Of a stretch of 50,704 bases of DNA, positions 8,148-16,135 are shown piece by piece; within the stretch, counting starts at the first letter, position 1; every line of letters begins with the position of its first letter. Location of the stretch: the NCBI GenBank assembly GCA_964523295.1, contig CAZGAH010000026.1:1-50704 (forward strand). The letters run 5' to 3'. The notes under the pieces were generated by a model, which had not been told where the DNA came from, made no database searches, and worked only from the letters and a program-made list of their open reading frames with translations. Origin of the DNA: CAZGAH01 sp964523295. Lineage in GTDB: Bacteria > Desulfobacterota > Desulfovibrionia > Desulfovibrionales > Desulfovibrionaceae. The position numbers and the translations under genes were made by a program.

Positions 8148-8825
8148 TCAAGCCGTCGGCTCGTCCCTCTTCCCCGCCTGTTGCTTGAGCGCCTCCAACT
8201 CCCTGCTGACGTCGTCCACGCCCTCGAGCTGCGTGAACTCCTCTTCCAGGGTCGGTCGCCGCGGCGGAGCGACCAGATCGGCCTCGGCCTCCATCCTCTC
8301 AATGCGCTGCACCATCTGCTCGAAACGCAGCATGGCCTCGCCACCGTCCGCACGGCGGATATCCTCGTGCGCGCGAATCCGGATCGTCGCCCGGCGATGA
8401 CGTTGCACCAGGACCCGCTGCTTCTCCACCGCGCTGGCCAGCTTCTCTTCCACCCGGCCAATGTCCTCCTGGGACTGGGCAATGAGCCGGTCGAAATGCT
8501 CGGCCTCTTCGCTCAGAATCTGGGCCCGCTCCTGCCAGCGCAGCTTCTCGGCCAAGGCCTCGCGGGCCAGATCATCCCTGCCCTTTTCCACGGCGAGTTC
8601 CGCCCGTCGCCGCCAGAGATCGCTGCGCTCGCGCACGTCGTCCAGCTCGCGCCCGAGCTTCTTCCGCCTGGCCATCAACCCGGCACAGTCGGCCTTGATC
8701 TCCACCAGGGTCTCTTCCATCTCGCGGATCATGAGCCGGATCATTTTTTCCGGATCCTCGGCCCGGTCCAGCATGGCATTGATGTTCGCACTGACAATAT
8801 CGGAGAATCGACTGAAAACGCCCAT
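8148..8825 (-). CDS. pspA: Phage shock protein A (PspA/IM30, ESCRT-III superfamily)
   Basis: A 225-residue almost wholly helical protein that starts MGVFSRFSDIVSANINAML, the membrane-binding amphipathic helix and hairpin of PspA, continues with EDPEKMIRLMIREMEETL and then long coiled-coil helices rich in Glu, Arg and Lys. PspA coats and repairs the damaged inner membrane and, in the resting state, holds PspF inactive. The ATG at 8825 has AAAAAGGAGGGAG just upstream and is the family start; the 50-codon extension crosses the promoter. It is the first gene of pspABC, with a sigma-54 promoter at 8851-8867. Confidence 0.95.
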   Translation of the reverse strand: MGVFSRFSDIVSANINAMLDRAEDPEKMIRLMIREMEETLVEIKADCAGLMARRKKLGRELDDVRERSDLWRRRAELAVEKGRDDLAREALAEKLRWQERAQILSEEAEHFDRLIAQSQEDIGRVEEKLASAVEKQRVLVQRHRRATIRIRAHEDIRRADGGEAMLRFEQMVQRIERMEAEADLVAPPRRPTLEEEFTQLEGVDDVSRELEALKQQAGKRDEPTA

Positions 8826-8850
8826 GACTCCCTCCTTTTTGCTCTCACAG

Positions 8851-8867
8851 AGCAGGATGTATGCCAG
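8851..8867 (-). promoter_or_regulatory. Sigma-54 (-24/-12) promoter of pspABC
   Basis: On the minus strand the sequence is CTGGCATACATCCTGCT. It keeps the GG of the -24 element and the GC of the -12 element exactly ten bases apart, as the sigma-54 consensus requires. Predicted +1 is near 8840, giving a very short leader that begins just before the pspA ribosome-binding site. A divergent sigma-54 activator gene (pspF) supports the call. Confidence 0.85.
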
Positions 8868-8949
8868 CCAGGCCCCATCGCAAACCACCTGAAATGACAG
8901 AGAAATTCCAGAACGCCCGACAACGTACTCGTCCATTTCGCTCTCATTC

Positions 8950-8978
8950 TGGACAAATTGACCAGGACGTGGCATAAT
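8950..8978 (+). promoter_or_regulatory. Possible sigma-70 promoter of pspF
   Basis: TGGACA at 8950-8955, a 17-base spacer and CATAAT at 8973-8978. The expected +1 would fall around 8985, almost at the pspF ATG (8987), implying a leaderless or nearly leaderless message. No Shine-Dalgarno is visible before that ATG, which agrees. Confidence 0.5.
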
Positions 8979-8986
8979 TCGCCATC

Positions 8987-10096
8987 ATGACCACACGACT
9001 GCGCACCGACTATGACACCGAGGCCAGCCCTTCCCTGAGCATCGAGCTGCTGGGACGTTCCGATGTGTTTCTCGAGCTCAGCGAGCAGTTGGCACGAGTG
9101 GCACGCGTAGACAGGCCGGTGGTGCTCGCCGGCGAGCGGGGCACGGGCAAGGAGCTGGCTGCCGCGCGTTTGCATTACCTGTCAGGACGCTGGAAGGCGC
9201 CCTTCATTACGCTCAACTGTGCGGCCCTGGCCGCTACGCTCATCGAATCCGAGCTGTTCGGCCACGAGGCCGGCGCCTTTACAGGCGCCATTGCGCGGCG
9301 GCAGGGGAGGTTCGAGGTGGCGGACGGGGGGACGCTGTTTCTTGACGAGCTGTCCTTGATGCCGTCGCAGGTGCAGGAAAAAATTCTCGGCGTGGTGGAA
9401 TACGGCTTTTTCGAGCGCGTCGGCGGTATCAAACCGCTGCGCGTCGATGTGCGCATTGTCGCCGCGACCAATCGCGACCTGCCCGAGCTGGCCGCAGCCG
9501 GTCGATTCAAACGCGACCTGCTCGACCGCCTGTGCTTCGAGGTGTTGACCTTGCCGCCGCTGCGCGCGCGCGGAGAGGATGTGCTGCTGCTGGCCAGACA
9601 TTTTGCAGCCCGCATGGCGGTCGAGTTGGGGTTTCGCACGGCGCCCCCGTTTTCGGACCATGCAGAGGCGCAGCTCTTCGGTTACAGCTGGCCGGGCAAT
9701 GTCCGCGAGCTGAAGAATGTTATCGAACGCGCGGTGTTTCGCTCGTCCGGCAACCTGATCCGGAATCTGGAGATGGATCCCTTCGTCTCGCCCTACCGAC
9801 CGCTCGCACCCGATGCCGCGCCTGACGCCGCGCCTGCGGCAGCGTCGGAATCCCGACTCGACGAACGGCAGTATGCCAGACGCGCCGGCCACGATACCCG
9901 CGGCTGCGGCCCGCTGCGGCCAGGGGAATCGCTGACCGAGGCGGTTCGCCGCCTGGAACTCCAGGCTTTGCAGGAAGCCTTGCTACGCGCGCGCCATAAT
10001 CAGAAACACGCAGCCCTGCTGCTCGGACTGCGCTACCATCAGTTCCGCGCCTTGTACCGCAAACATGCCGAAGCATTGCGCGATACGCCGGCCTGA
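8987..10096 (+). CDS. pspF: PspF-type sigma-54-dependent activator
   Basis: A 369-residue enhancer-binding protein with no N-terminal receiver or sensor domain, as in PspF. The AAA+ domain starts near residue 20: Walker A GERGTGKE (49-56), the sigma-54-contacting loop GAFTGA (96-101), Walker B GGTLFLDE (114-121) and the WPGNVRELKN block near 235. A variable Ala/Pro linker (about 265-285) leads to a Fis-type helix-turn-helix at the C-terminus (RHNQKHAALLLGLRYHQFRALY). It is divergent from pspABC, whose -24/-12 promoter it should drive, with PspA as its inhibitor. The linker is longer than in E. coli PspF. Confidence 0.9.
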   Translation: MTTRLRTDYDTEASPSLSIELLGRSDVFLELSEQLARVARVDRPVVLAGERGTGKELAAARLHYLSGRWKAPFITLNCAALAATLIESELFGHEAGAFTGAIARRQGRFEVADGGTLFLDELSLMPSQVQEKILGVVEYGFFERVGGIKPLRVDVRIVAATNRDLPELAAAGRFKRDLLDRLCFEVLTLPPLRARGEDVLLLARHFAARMAVELGFRTAPPFSDHAEAQLFGYSWPGNVRELKNVIERAVFRSSGNLIRNLEMDPFVSPYRPLAPDAAPDAAPAAASESRLDERQYARRAGHDTRGCGPLRPGESLTEAVRRLELQALQEALLRARHNQKHAALLLGLRYHQFRALYRKHAEALRDTPA

Positions 10097-10131
10097 TCCG
10101 TGCGCGCTGGCGATAGCCGGGGAGCGGTGCG

Positions 10132-10380
10132 CTAGACTGGACGTCTCGATGAGGAAGAACCAGGATTGACCAGCCCCGGGGGTACGGAGGCGGAGAGCGT
10201 ACGCCGCGCGCCCGTAAGAAAGAGGCGGTAGCAGAACAGCTCCAGCCCGCAGAGCGTATGCTCGGCCGCCTGGAGAAAATCGCCACAGGCCATGTCCAGG
10301 GCCTGGTCCTGCCCGAACCCCTGTCGCGTGTACGCGGTCGATCGCTTGTGCAGCATTTCTTCGAGCAGTTCGGTATCCAT
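10132..10380 (-). CDS. Small protein of unknown function
   Basis: An 82-residue protein starting MDTELLEEMLHKRSTAY, with two Cys in the middle (DMACGDF, TLCGLELFCYRLF) and a Ser/Pro-rich tail. The ATG at 10380 is preceded by GGAGG at good spacing, the main reason to accept it over the 60-codon upstream extension. No signal peptide or clear membrane helix. It is convergent with pspF, 35 bases apart. No family recognised. Confidence 0.6.
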   Translation of the reverse strand: MDTELLEEMLHKRSTAYTRQGFGQDQALDMACGDFLQAAEHTLCGLELFCYRLFLTGARRTLSASVPPGLVNPGSSSSRRPV

Positions 10381-10620
10381 GGTCTGACCCTCCGTCGCGA
10401 CAGCCCCGGGGGCTGGATCGCCAGGTTGTACGCAAAAAATCTTGCAAACAACGCGCCAAACCAATTGGCGGACGGCACAATGCCAGCGCGCCGGTCGGGT
10501 CTGTACCACGGCGTGCGGGGTGATGACGTGTAACATCTCAAGATGTTTCAGAGACAACACAGAGCCAGGCAGACGAATCCGCCTGGAAAAGAGAGGCAGG
10601 ACGCGGCGACGTCGGGAAGC

Positions 10621-10812
10621 TTACGACGCCTTGGTCACTTCAACCGCTTCAGAGGAATTCCGGAAGGCCGATTGAGCCCTTCGCTGCGCGCTCTTCTGGA
10701 TCTTCCACAAATGACTTTCGGTGATGTGCTCCTCGCACAGGCAATATTCGCCAGCGTCAGGCCAGGCGCTGAAGCAGATCACGCCGGGTTTTCCGCAAAT
10801 ACTGCATTTCAT
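10621..10812 (-). CDS. Small zinc-ribbon-like protein
   Basis: A 63-residue protein with MKCSICGKPGVICFSAW at the N-terminus and YCLCEEH after it: CxxC plus CxCxxxH is a likely zinc-binding knuckle. The C-terminal half is helical and basic (SHLWKIQKSAQRRAQSAF). The start at 10812 is weakly supported by GAGG. The function is unknown; small proteins of this kind can bind nucleic acid or partner proteins. No operon partner is evident. Confidence 0.6.
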   Translation of the reverse strand: MKCSICGKPGVICFSAWPDAGEYCLCEEHITESHLWKIQKSAQRRAQSAFRNSSEAVEVTKAS

Positions 10813-11111
10813 GTCGCGTTTACCTCGTAGCCGTGCAGGGGTAGGCAAGAGTTTCCATCAAAATACGGAGCCCTGGACAGCGCGCGGTCGGTCTGCGCCG
10901 CTTCGAGCCGCAGCCCCCCCCCCAATTCCGTTACACACCGTCCGCAACCATCCAACTTCCTGAAAAAAGAATTATTTCTAGAAAAAATCAAGAAAAAAAT
11001 CACCGGCGCCGGACAGAAATGACATAATAGCCTGAAATTGCACATGAAGTTTTTTTTTGGCTGTGGTTACATCGAGCGGCACAGCCTTGGCAGCTGCCGC
11101 CGGTCCTGGTG

Positions 11112-12338
11112 TCAGCTGGTTGATGAAAACAAGTCAGCTAATGCTCGGGCGCAGGCGCCGGGGTCGAAGGTGCGCAGAACCAGCTCGCGGCCGCGTTCGG
11201 CCAGTGACAGGGTCAGCGGACGGTTCCGGAGCAGCCTGGCGATTGCAGCGGCCAGCGCGGGGGCGTCCTTTTGCGGGACCAGCGCGCCTGTTTCGCCGTC
11301 GCGCACGACCTCGGCGATACCGGCGACATCGGTGGCGACCACCGGGACGCGGTGCGCCAGGGCCTCCATGATCACGTTGGGGATGCCGTCGCGATCGCCG
11401 CTGCCGCTCACCTGGCTGGGCATGACGAAGACGTCGCTGTCGAGCAGCAGGGCGGGGACGTCCTGATGGGAGACGAAGCCAGGCCAGCGAACGGCCTCGC
11501 TCAGTCCCAGCCCGGCTGCCAGGCGTTTCAGTGTCGCGTCGAGCGGTCCGGCTCCGGCCAGGGTGAGCCGGCAGGGAAGTCCCTGGTCCCTGAGCAGGGC
11601 CACGGCGCGCAGCAGCACGTCGAAGCCTTTTTTTTCGACGAAGCGGCCCAGTCCGAGCAGCCGGTACGGTTGCTCGAAGCGCAGAGGCGCTTCGCCGGCC
11701 GGTGTCATGGTCATGGCCGCGTAGACGAGCTTGACCTTGGACGCGGGCACGCGGGCCTCCTGGATCAGGTAGTCCACGTTGCGGCCGACATCGGTCCGAA
11801 TGAAGGCGCAGTCCCGGCCTTTCTCGGCCAGGGCGCCATCCGGCGGGTGGATATCCGCGGCGCGTCCGGTGAAGCTGAAGGGCAGCCCGGTCAGACGCGC
11901 GGCGACCCAGGCCGCCGTGGCCGCCCCGGTGGCCCAGTCGGCGTGGATGTGGTCTATGTCCCGCTCGAGGCAACGCCGGGCGATATGAAAGCCGCACAGG
12001 CAGGCCAGCAACGCTTCCCCGGCGGTTTCCAGCGTGCGCCAGCGCCGCCAGGGAACCTGGCGCAGGACCCAGGCTGCGGCTGCGGGATTGCGCCGGCGCC
12101 ACCAGAGGATGTCGCGCAGCACGGCCCGGGCGTGGCGCAGGCCCGTACGATGCACCGGCCCGTCATAGGCGGCCATCTCGGGCGTGAGCCATTTCCTGAG
12201 CGGCCCGTAGAGCGTGAACACGTCGACGGGCAGGCCCAGCCGCCGCAGCTCGCAGACTTCGCGAAAGACGAAGGTCTCCGAGGGCTTGGGAAACCAGACG
12301 AGGATATAGGCCAGGCGAGGCGCGTGCGTGGGCTGCAT
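11112..12338 (-). CDS. Glycosyltransferase, GT4 family
   Basis: A 408-residue GT-B fold transferase. The N-terminal acceptor domain opens with LAYILVWFPKPSETFVFREV, typical of WcaL/AmsK-type exopolysaccharide enzymes. The C-terminal nucleotide-sugar domain has RLLGLGRFVEKKGFDVLL (about 228-245), LAGAGP, and the GT4 motif spread over GDRDGIPNVIMEALAHRVPVVATDVAGI with the E-x7-E-like pair. No membrane segments. It is divergent from asnS. The sugar and acceptor are unknown; surface polysaccharide or lipid glycan synthesis is likely. Confidence 0.88.
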   Translation of the reverse strand: MQPTHAPRLAYILVWFPKPSETFVFREVCELRRLGLPVDVFTLYGPLRKWLTPEMAAYDGPVHRTGLRHARAVLRDILWWRRRNPAAAAWVLRQVPWRRWRTLETAGEALLACLCGFHIARRCLERDIDHIHADWATGAATAAWVAARLTGLPFSFTGRAADIHPPDGALAEKGRDCAFIRTDVGRNVDYLIQEARVPASKVKLVYAAMTMTPAGEAPLRFEQPYRLLGLGRFVEKKGFDVLLRAVALLRDQGLPCRLTLAGAGPLDATLKRLAAGLGLSEAVRWPGFVSHQDVPALLLDSDVFVMPSQVSGSGDRDGIPNVIMEALAHRVPVVATDVAGIAEVVRDGETGALVPQKDAPALAAAIARLLRNRPLTLSLAERGRELVLRTFDPGACARALADLFSSTS

Positions 12339-12466
12339 TGATCTCCTGACACCATGTCCGATAGTGGAACGGTGGTCTTTCGGTTCGGCGCGTTTTGCGC
12401 TACAAGAGTCGCGCCGGCACGAACGGCTAACACAGCCCCGTCAGGGCATGCAAGGGGGATCCGGCC

Positions 12467-13858
12467 ATGCAGCAGCGGCTACGCATTCATCAGGCCTTGG
12501 AGACGGACACGGCCATGGACGAAATTATCGTCCGCGGCTGGGTGCGTACCCGGCGCGACGCCAAGGATGTATCGTTTCTCGAGCTCAACGACGGCTCGTG
12601 TCTGGCAAATCTGCAGATACTGATCGACCCGGACACCGAGGCCGCGTCTCCGGTGCGCGATATACATACCGGGTCGGCCGTGGAGGCCCGCGGCGCGTTG
12701 ATCCCCTCGCCAGGGCGGGGGCAGCGCTGGGAACTCAAGGCTCGCTGGCTCCGGCTCATCGGCGCGGCCGATCCGGACAGCTACCCGTTGCAGAAGAAGC
12801 GCCACAGCGACGAGTTCCTGCGCACGCACGCGCATCTGCGGCCCCGGACGAACAAGTATGGGGCCATGCTGCGCATCCGCTCCGAGGCCAGTTATGCCAT
12901 TCACTCCTTTTTCCGCGAGCGCGGGTTTTATTACGTGCATACACCCATTCTGAGCGGCTCGGACTGCGAGGGCGCCGGCGAGCTGTTTCGCGTGACGACG
13001 CTGCCTCCGCGCCCGGACGAGAGCCTGCTTTCCGCGCAGAACATCTTCGAGCACGATTTTTTCGGCAAGGAGGCCAGTCTGACCGTCTCCGGCCAACTCG
13101 AGGCCGAGGCTCTGGCCCAGGCCCTGGGACGGGTATACACCTTTGGTCCGACCTTCCGCGCCGAGAACTCCAACACGCCGCGTCATGCCGCCGAGTTCTG
13201 GATGGTGGAGCCGGAAATGGCCTTCGAGGAGCTGAACGACGACATGGACCTGGCCGAGGAGTTCGTCAAATCCTGCCTGGAGCGCGTCATATCCTGCGCC
13301 GGTGCGGACCTGGAGCTGTTCGCCCGCTGGGTGGACCCGGAACTGTTGCCCAGGTTGGAGGGGATCATCAAGGAGCCGTTTGTCGGCATGCCCTACGCGG
13401 AGGCCGTGGCGGTCTTGCAGCGCTCGGGAAAGAGCTTTGAATTCGAACCGGTCTACGGTCTGGACCTGCAGACCGAACACGAGCGCTATCTGACCGAGGA
13501 GTACGCGAAGCGACCGGTCATCGTCTTCGATTACCCTAAGCGGATCAAACCGTTCTACATGCGCGTGAACGACGACAACGAGACCGTGGCTGCCATGGAT
13601 CTGCTCGTCCCGCGCATCGGCGAACTCATCGGCGGGAGCCAGCGCGAAGAGCGGCTCGATCTCCTGGAACGGCGCATGATCGCGCAGGGCATGAACACGG
13701 ACGCCTACTGGTGGTATCTGGACCTGCGCCGCTACGGCAGCGCGCCCCACGCCGGCTTCGGCATGGGCTTCGAGCGCTTTTTGATGCTGCTGACCGGACA
13801 GAGCAACATCCGCGACGTGATCCCCTTCCCGCGAACGCCGCGTCAGCTGGAGTTTTGA
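12467..13858 (+). CDS. asnS: Asparaginyl-tRNA synthetase
   Basis: A 463-residue class IIb aminoacyl-tRNA synthetase. The N-terminal OB-fold anticodon domain carries IIVRGWVRTRRDAKDVSFLELNDGS (about 20-44). The catalytic domain has class II motif 2 around FGPTFRAENSNTPRHAAEFWMVEPE and motif 3 in GFGMGFERFLML near the C-terminus. The Asn-specific spacing and length fit AsnRS rather than AspRS. The first ATG is used. It charges tRNA-Asn directly, so the organism need not rely on tRNA-dependent amidation for Asn. It stands alone, divergent from the GT4 gene. Confidence 0.95.
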   Translation: MQQRLRIHQALETDTAMDEIIVRGWVRTRRDAKDVSFLELNDGSCLANLQILIDPDTEAASPVRDIHTGSAVEARGALIPSPGRGQRWELKARWLRLIGAADPDSYPLQKKRHSDEFLRTHAHLRPRTNKYGAMLRIRSEASYAIHSFFRERGFYYVHTPILSGSDCEGAGELFRVTTLPPRPDESLLSAQNIFEHDFFGKEASLTVSGQLEAEALAQALGRVYTFGPTFRAENSNTPRHAAEFWMVEPEMAFEELNDDMDLAEEFVKSCLERVISCAGADLELFARWVDPELLPRLEGIIKEPFVGMPYAEAVAVLQRSGKSFEFEPVYGLDLQTEHERYLTEEYAKRPVIVFDYPKRIKPFYMRVNDDNETVAAMDLLVPRIGELIGGSQREERLDLLERRMIAQGMNTDAYWWYLDLRRYGSAPHAGFGMGFERFLMLLTGQSNIRDVIPFPRTPRQLEF

Positions 13859-13978
13859 TCAGGGGAGGCGCGTACGGGCTGTTTTTTTTGCAACGATGAT
13901 CATGTACAGGGCGAAGCGACCGACGCAGGGGCTGTGTCCGGTCGCCGCCGGACAGACAACCAAGGAAGGTGACAGGCT

Positions 13979-14365
13979 GTGGCGCGAATGGAATGCGAGG
14001 TCTTCGGCGTGGTCGCGTACGACCCGGAGATGACCTACTACGAGGTGAATGAGGCTGAGCTGGCCCTGATAGCCGGCGTGCAGGAGATGTTGAAAACGAT
14101 CGACGCCGAACACCTGGATTTCTGGGGCACGGGCGACGGCCTGCAGTTTCAGTTCACGCTGAGCGAATTCAACGCCGCGTTGCTGCGCGAGACCGCGACC
14201 GGACTCTCGGCCATATTGCCTGACGGGCTGGCGGGGCGGCTGGTGGGGCTGGACAAGCAGCTGACGCGGATTATTGCCCTGGAGCTGGGCAACGACGGAG
14301 CTCGGGATCTGGCGTTTTTCCGTCTGGCCGGATCGGAGGCGGAACGGGGATCGCGCACGTCATAG
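13979..14365 (+). CDS. Protein of unknown function
   Basis: A 128-residue acidic protein without signal or membrane segments, in which I recognise no family. It starts at a GTG (13979) with AAGGAAGG nine bases upstream; an ATG three codons later is an alternative. It lies 120 bases after asnS on the same strand and its last six bases overlap the end of cobB on the other strand, so the pair is convergent. Segments such as FWGTGDGLQFQFTLSEFNAALL suggest a compact alpha/beta domain. Confidence 0.65.
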   Translation: MARMECEVFGVVAYDPEMTYYEVNEAELALIAGVQEMLKTIDAEHLDFWGTGDGLQFQFTLSEFNAALLRETATGLSAILPDGLAGRLVGLDKQLTRIIALELGNDGARDLAFFRLAGSEAERGSRTS

Positions 14366-15772
14366 GAACGCGCCGCGGCAGCCGTCGCGCTGACGCCGCG
14401 CCGCCTCGACAAAGTTCGGCGCCCACTCGGGCACGCCCAGGGCGTGAATGTGGACGTAGCCGGCAAAGGTGTTCTTGTAGACCAGGCCATCGTACCCGGC
14501 GAGCAGCCCTGTCCCGCGGTCGAGCTTGAGCGCCAGGGTCAGGACGGCGCCGTCGGCTGGCAGGCAGTCGGAATAATGGAATTCGTGCCCCTGGATTGTC
14601 TGGCCGGGCGTGAAAAAGGGATTGGCGTGCGCCACGGTGGCCTGCACGTAGCCCAGGCCCTGAGGCTTGCTTCTGATGGTGGTGCGCACGGGAAAAACTC
14701 CGGCCATGGGGTACGTTTCGCCGTCGCAGACGATCGATTCGCCCAGGTACATGAACCCGCCGCACTCGGCGTAGACGGGCAATCCGGACTCCGCGAGCAT
14801 GCGTACGCGTTGCCGGACCCCGGCATGTTGCGCCAGAGCCTTGGCCTGCGTTTCCGGAAAACCTCCTCCCAGATAAAGCCCGTTCAGCTCGGGCCAGGGC
14901 GCGTCCGACAGCAGACTGAGTTCCACCAGCTCGGCCCCGGCCTGGCGCAAGGCCTCCAGGTTTTCCTCATAATAGAACCAGAGCGCCGCGTCGCGCACGT
15001 AGCCGATGAGCACGGAGCCCCGTCCTGCCGCCCTGGGCCAGAGCGGGGCGGAGGCGAAGGCCTCGGGCAGCGGCGGCGCGGCCTTGGCGACGTCCAGAAT
15101 CCTTTCCATGTCCAGGTAGCGCTCGGCGATGTCGGCCAGCTCATCGAGAATGGCCTCGTGCCCGGCGTACTCGCGATTGGACACGAGGCCCATGTGCCGC
15201 TCCGGGATCGGGTTGTCGGGGAGCTTGGGCAGAGCGCCGAGCACGGGCAGGCCGGTGTAGTGTTCGATGCTGCGGGTCAGGATGTCGCGGTGGCGATCAT
15301 TGGCCGTGCGGTTGAGGATGACGCCGGCCAGATTCAGCTCGGGCTCGAATGCCTTGCAGCCGGCGACAATGGCGGCTGCTGTCCGGGTCATCTTGGTGCA
15401 ATCGAGCGCAAGCAGGACCGGAGCTTGCAGCAGCCGGGCGATTTCCGCGGTCGAGCAGGAGCCGAGCAGGTCCTTGCCGTCGAAGAGCCCGCGGTTTCCT
15501 TCAATGAGGGAGATGTCGCCGCGTCGTGAGCGCTGACAGAAGAGAGCCTTGAGGCGCTCGGGGGGCATGAGAAAAGGGTCCAGATTCGAGGCCGGAGCCC
15601 GGGCTGCGAGCCCGAGCCAGACGGCGTCGATGTAATCCGGACCCTTCTTGAAGGGCTGAACGGAGTGGCCTGCGCGAGTCCAGGCACGGCAAAGCCCCAG
15701 GGAGAGGATGGTTTTTCCAGCGCCTCCGCTGAGGCCCGAAAGAATCAGGCGGGGCCGGTGCATCACGGGCAT
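14360..15772 (-). CDS. cobB: Cobyrinate a,c-diamide synthase (CobB/CbiA)
   Basis: A 470-residue amidotransferase that converts the a and c carboxylates of (hydrogeno)cobyrinic acid to amides, using glutamine and ATP, in B12 synthesis. The N-terminal dethiobiotin-synthetase-like ATPase has the P-loop SGLSGGAGKTILSLGL (about 12-27) and KKGPDYID (about 42-49). The C-terminal class I glutaminase has its nucleophile Cys in PVYAECGGFMYLGE (about 335) and late His residues in GHEFHYSD. It follows dsrD by 48 bases, the same dsrABD-cobB order as in D. vulgaris. In sulfate reducers it may also serve siroheme-related amidation, which is inference from context. Confidence 0.92.
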   Translation of the reverse strand: MPVMHRPRLILSGLSGGAGKTILSLGLCRAWTRAGHSVQPFKKGPDYIDAVWLGLAARAPASNLDPFLMPPERLKALFCQRSRRGDISLIEGNRGLFDGKDLLGSCSTAEIARLLQAPVLLALDCTKMTRTAAAIVAGCKAFEPELNLAGVILNRTANDRHRDILTRSIEHYTGLPVLGALPKLPDNPIPERHMGLVSNREYAGHEAILDELADIAERYLDMERILDVAKAAPPLPEAFASAPLWPRAAGRGSVLIGYVRDAALWFYYEENLEALRQAGAELVELSLLSDAPWPELNGLYLGGGFPETQAKALAQHAGVRQRVRMLAESGLPVYAECGGFMYLGESIVCDGETYPMAGVFPVRTTIRSKPQGLGYVQATVAHANPFFTPGQTIQGHEFHYSDCLPADGAVLTLALKLDRGTGLLAGYDGLVYKNTFAGYVHIHALGVPEWAPNFVEAARRQRDGCRGAFL

Positions 15773-15820
15773 CCAGTGCCGGCATCGGCCGGAAACCCGG
15801 CCGGATCCGCCGCAAAGGTG

Positions 15821-16060
15821 TTATTCGCCCTCTTCGGTGGCGTGCTGCTTTCCAGAGCCGGCAACACCGTACATGGTGGTACTACCGCTGGACCAGAATT
15901 CGAGCTTGCCTTCGTTGACCAGGGCGGTAAGCACCTTCTTGACTGCCATGGCCTTCATGTCGGGAATGGCCTTGGTGAAGTCGCTGAAGTAGAATTTGGT
16001 TTTGCCCTTTTTGCTTTCCAGGAATTCCAGGATTTTTTGTTTCGCTTCATCCATTTCCAT
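15821..16060 (-). CDS. dsrD: Dissimilatory sulfite reductase-associated protein DsrD
   Basis: A 79-residue protein of the DsrD family, a winged-helix fold. The sequence shows KQKILEFLESKKGKTKFYFSDF, MKAMAVKKVLTALVNEGKLEFW and a short tail. In D. vulgaris DsrD is the usual partner of dsrAB in sulfate reducers and is reported to activate DsrAB rather than bind DNA. It is separated from dsrB by 75 bases containing a strong stem-loop. Its presence marks a reductive, sulfate-reducing type of dsr locus. Confidence 0.96.
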   Translation of the reverse strand: MEMDEAKQKILEFLESKKGKTKFYFSDFTKAIPDMKAMAVKKVLTALVNEGKLEFWSSGSTTMYGVAGSGKQHATEEGE

Positions 16061-16081
16061 GGTTTCGCCTCGCTTTGTTGT

Positions 16082-16110
16082 CCGGACACGGGCTTTTGGC
16101 CCGTGTCCGG
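16082..16110 (-). promoter_or_regulatory. Perfect 12-bp stem-loop between dsrB and dsrD
   Basis: CCGGACACGGGC (16082-16093) and GCCCGTGTCCGG (16099-16110) are exact reverse complements with a five-base loop. On the transcript no U-run follows the stem, so it is not a full terminator. It more likely stabilises the 3' end of dsrAB mRNA or sets the dsrD level by partial termination or processing. Confidence 0.75.
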
Positions 16111-16135
16111 CGTGTGAGAAAGGGTCGAACCGCTG

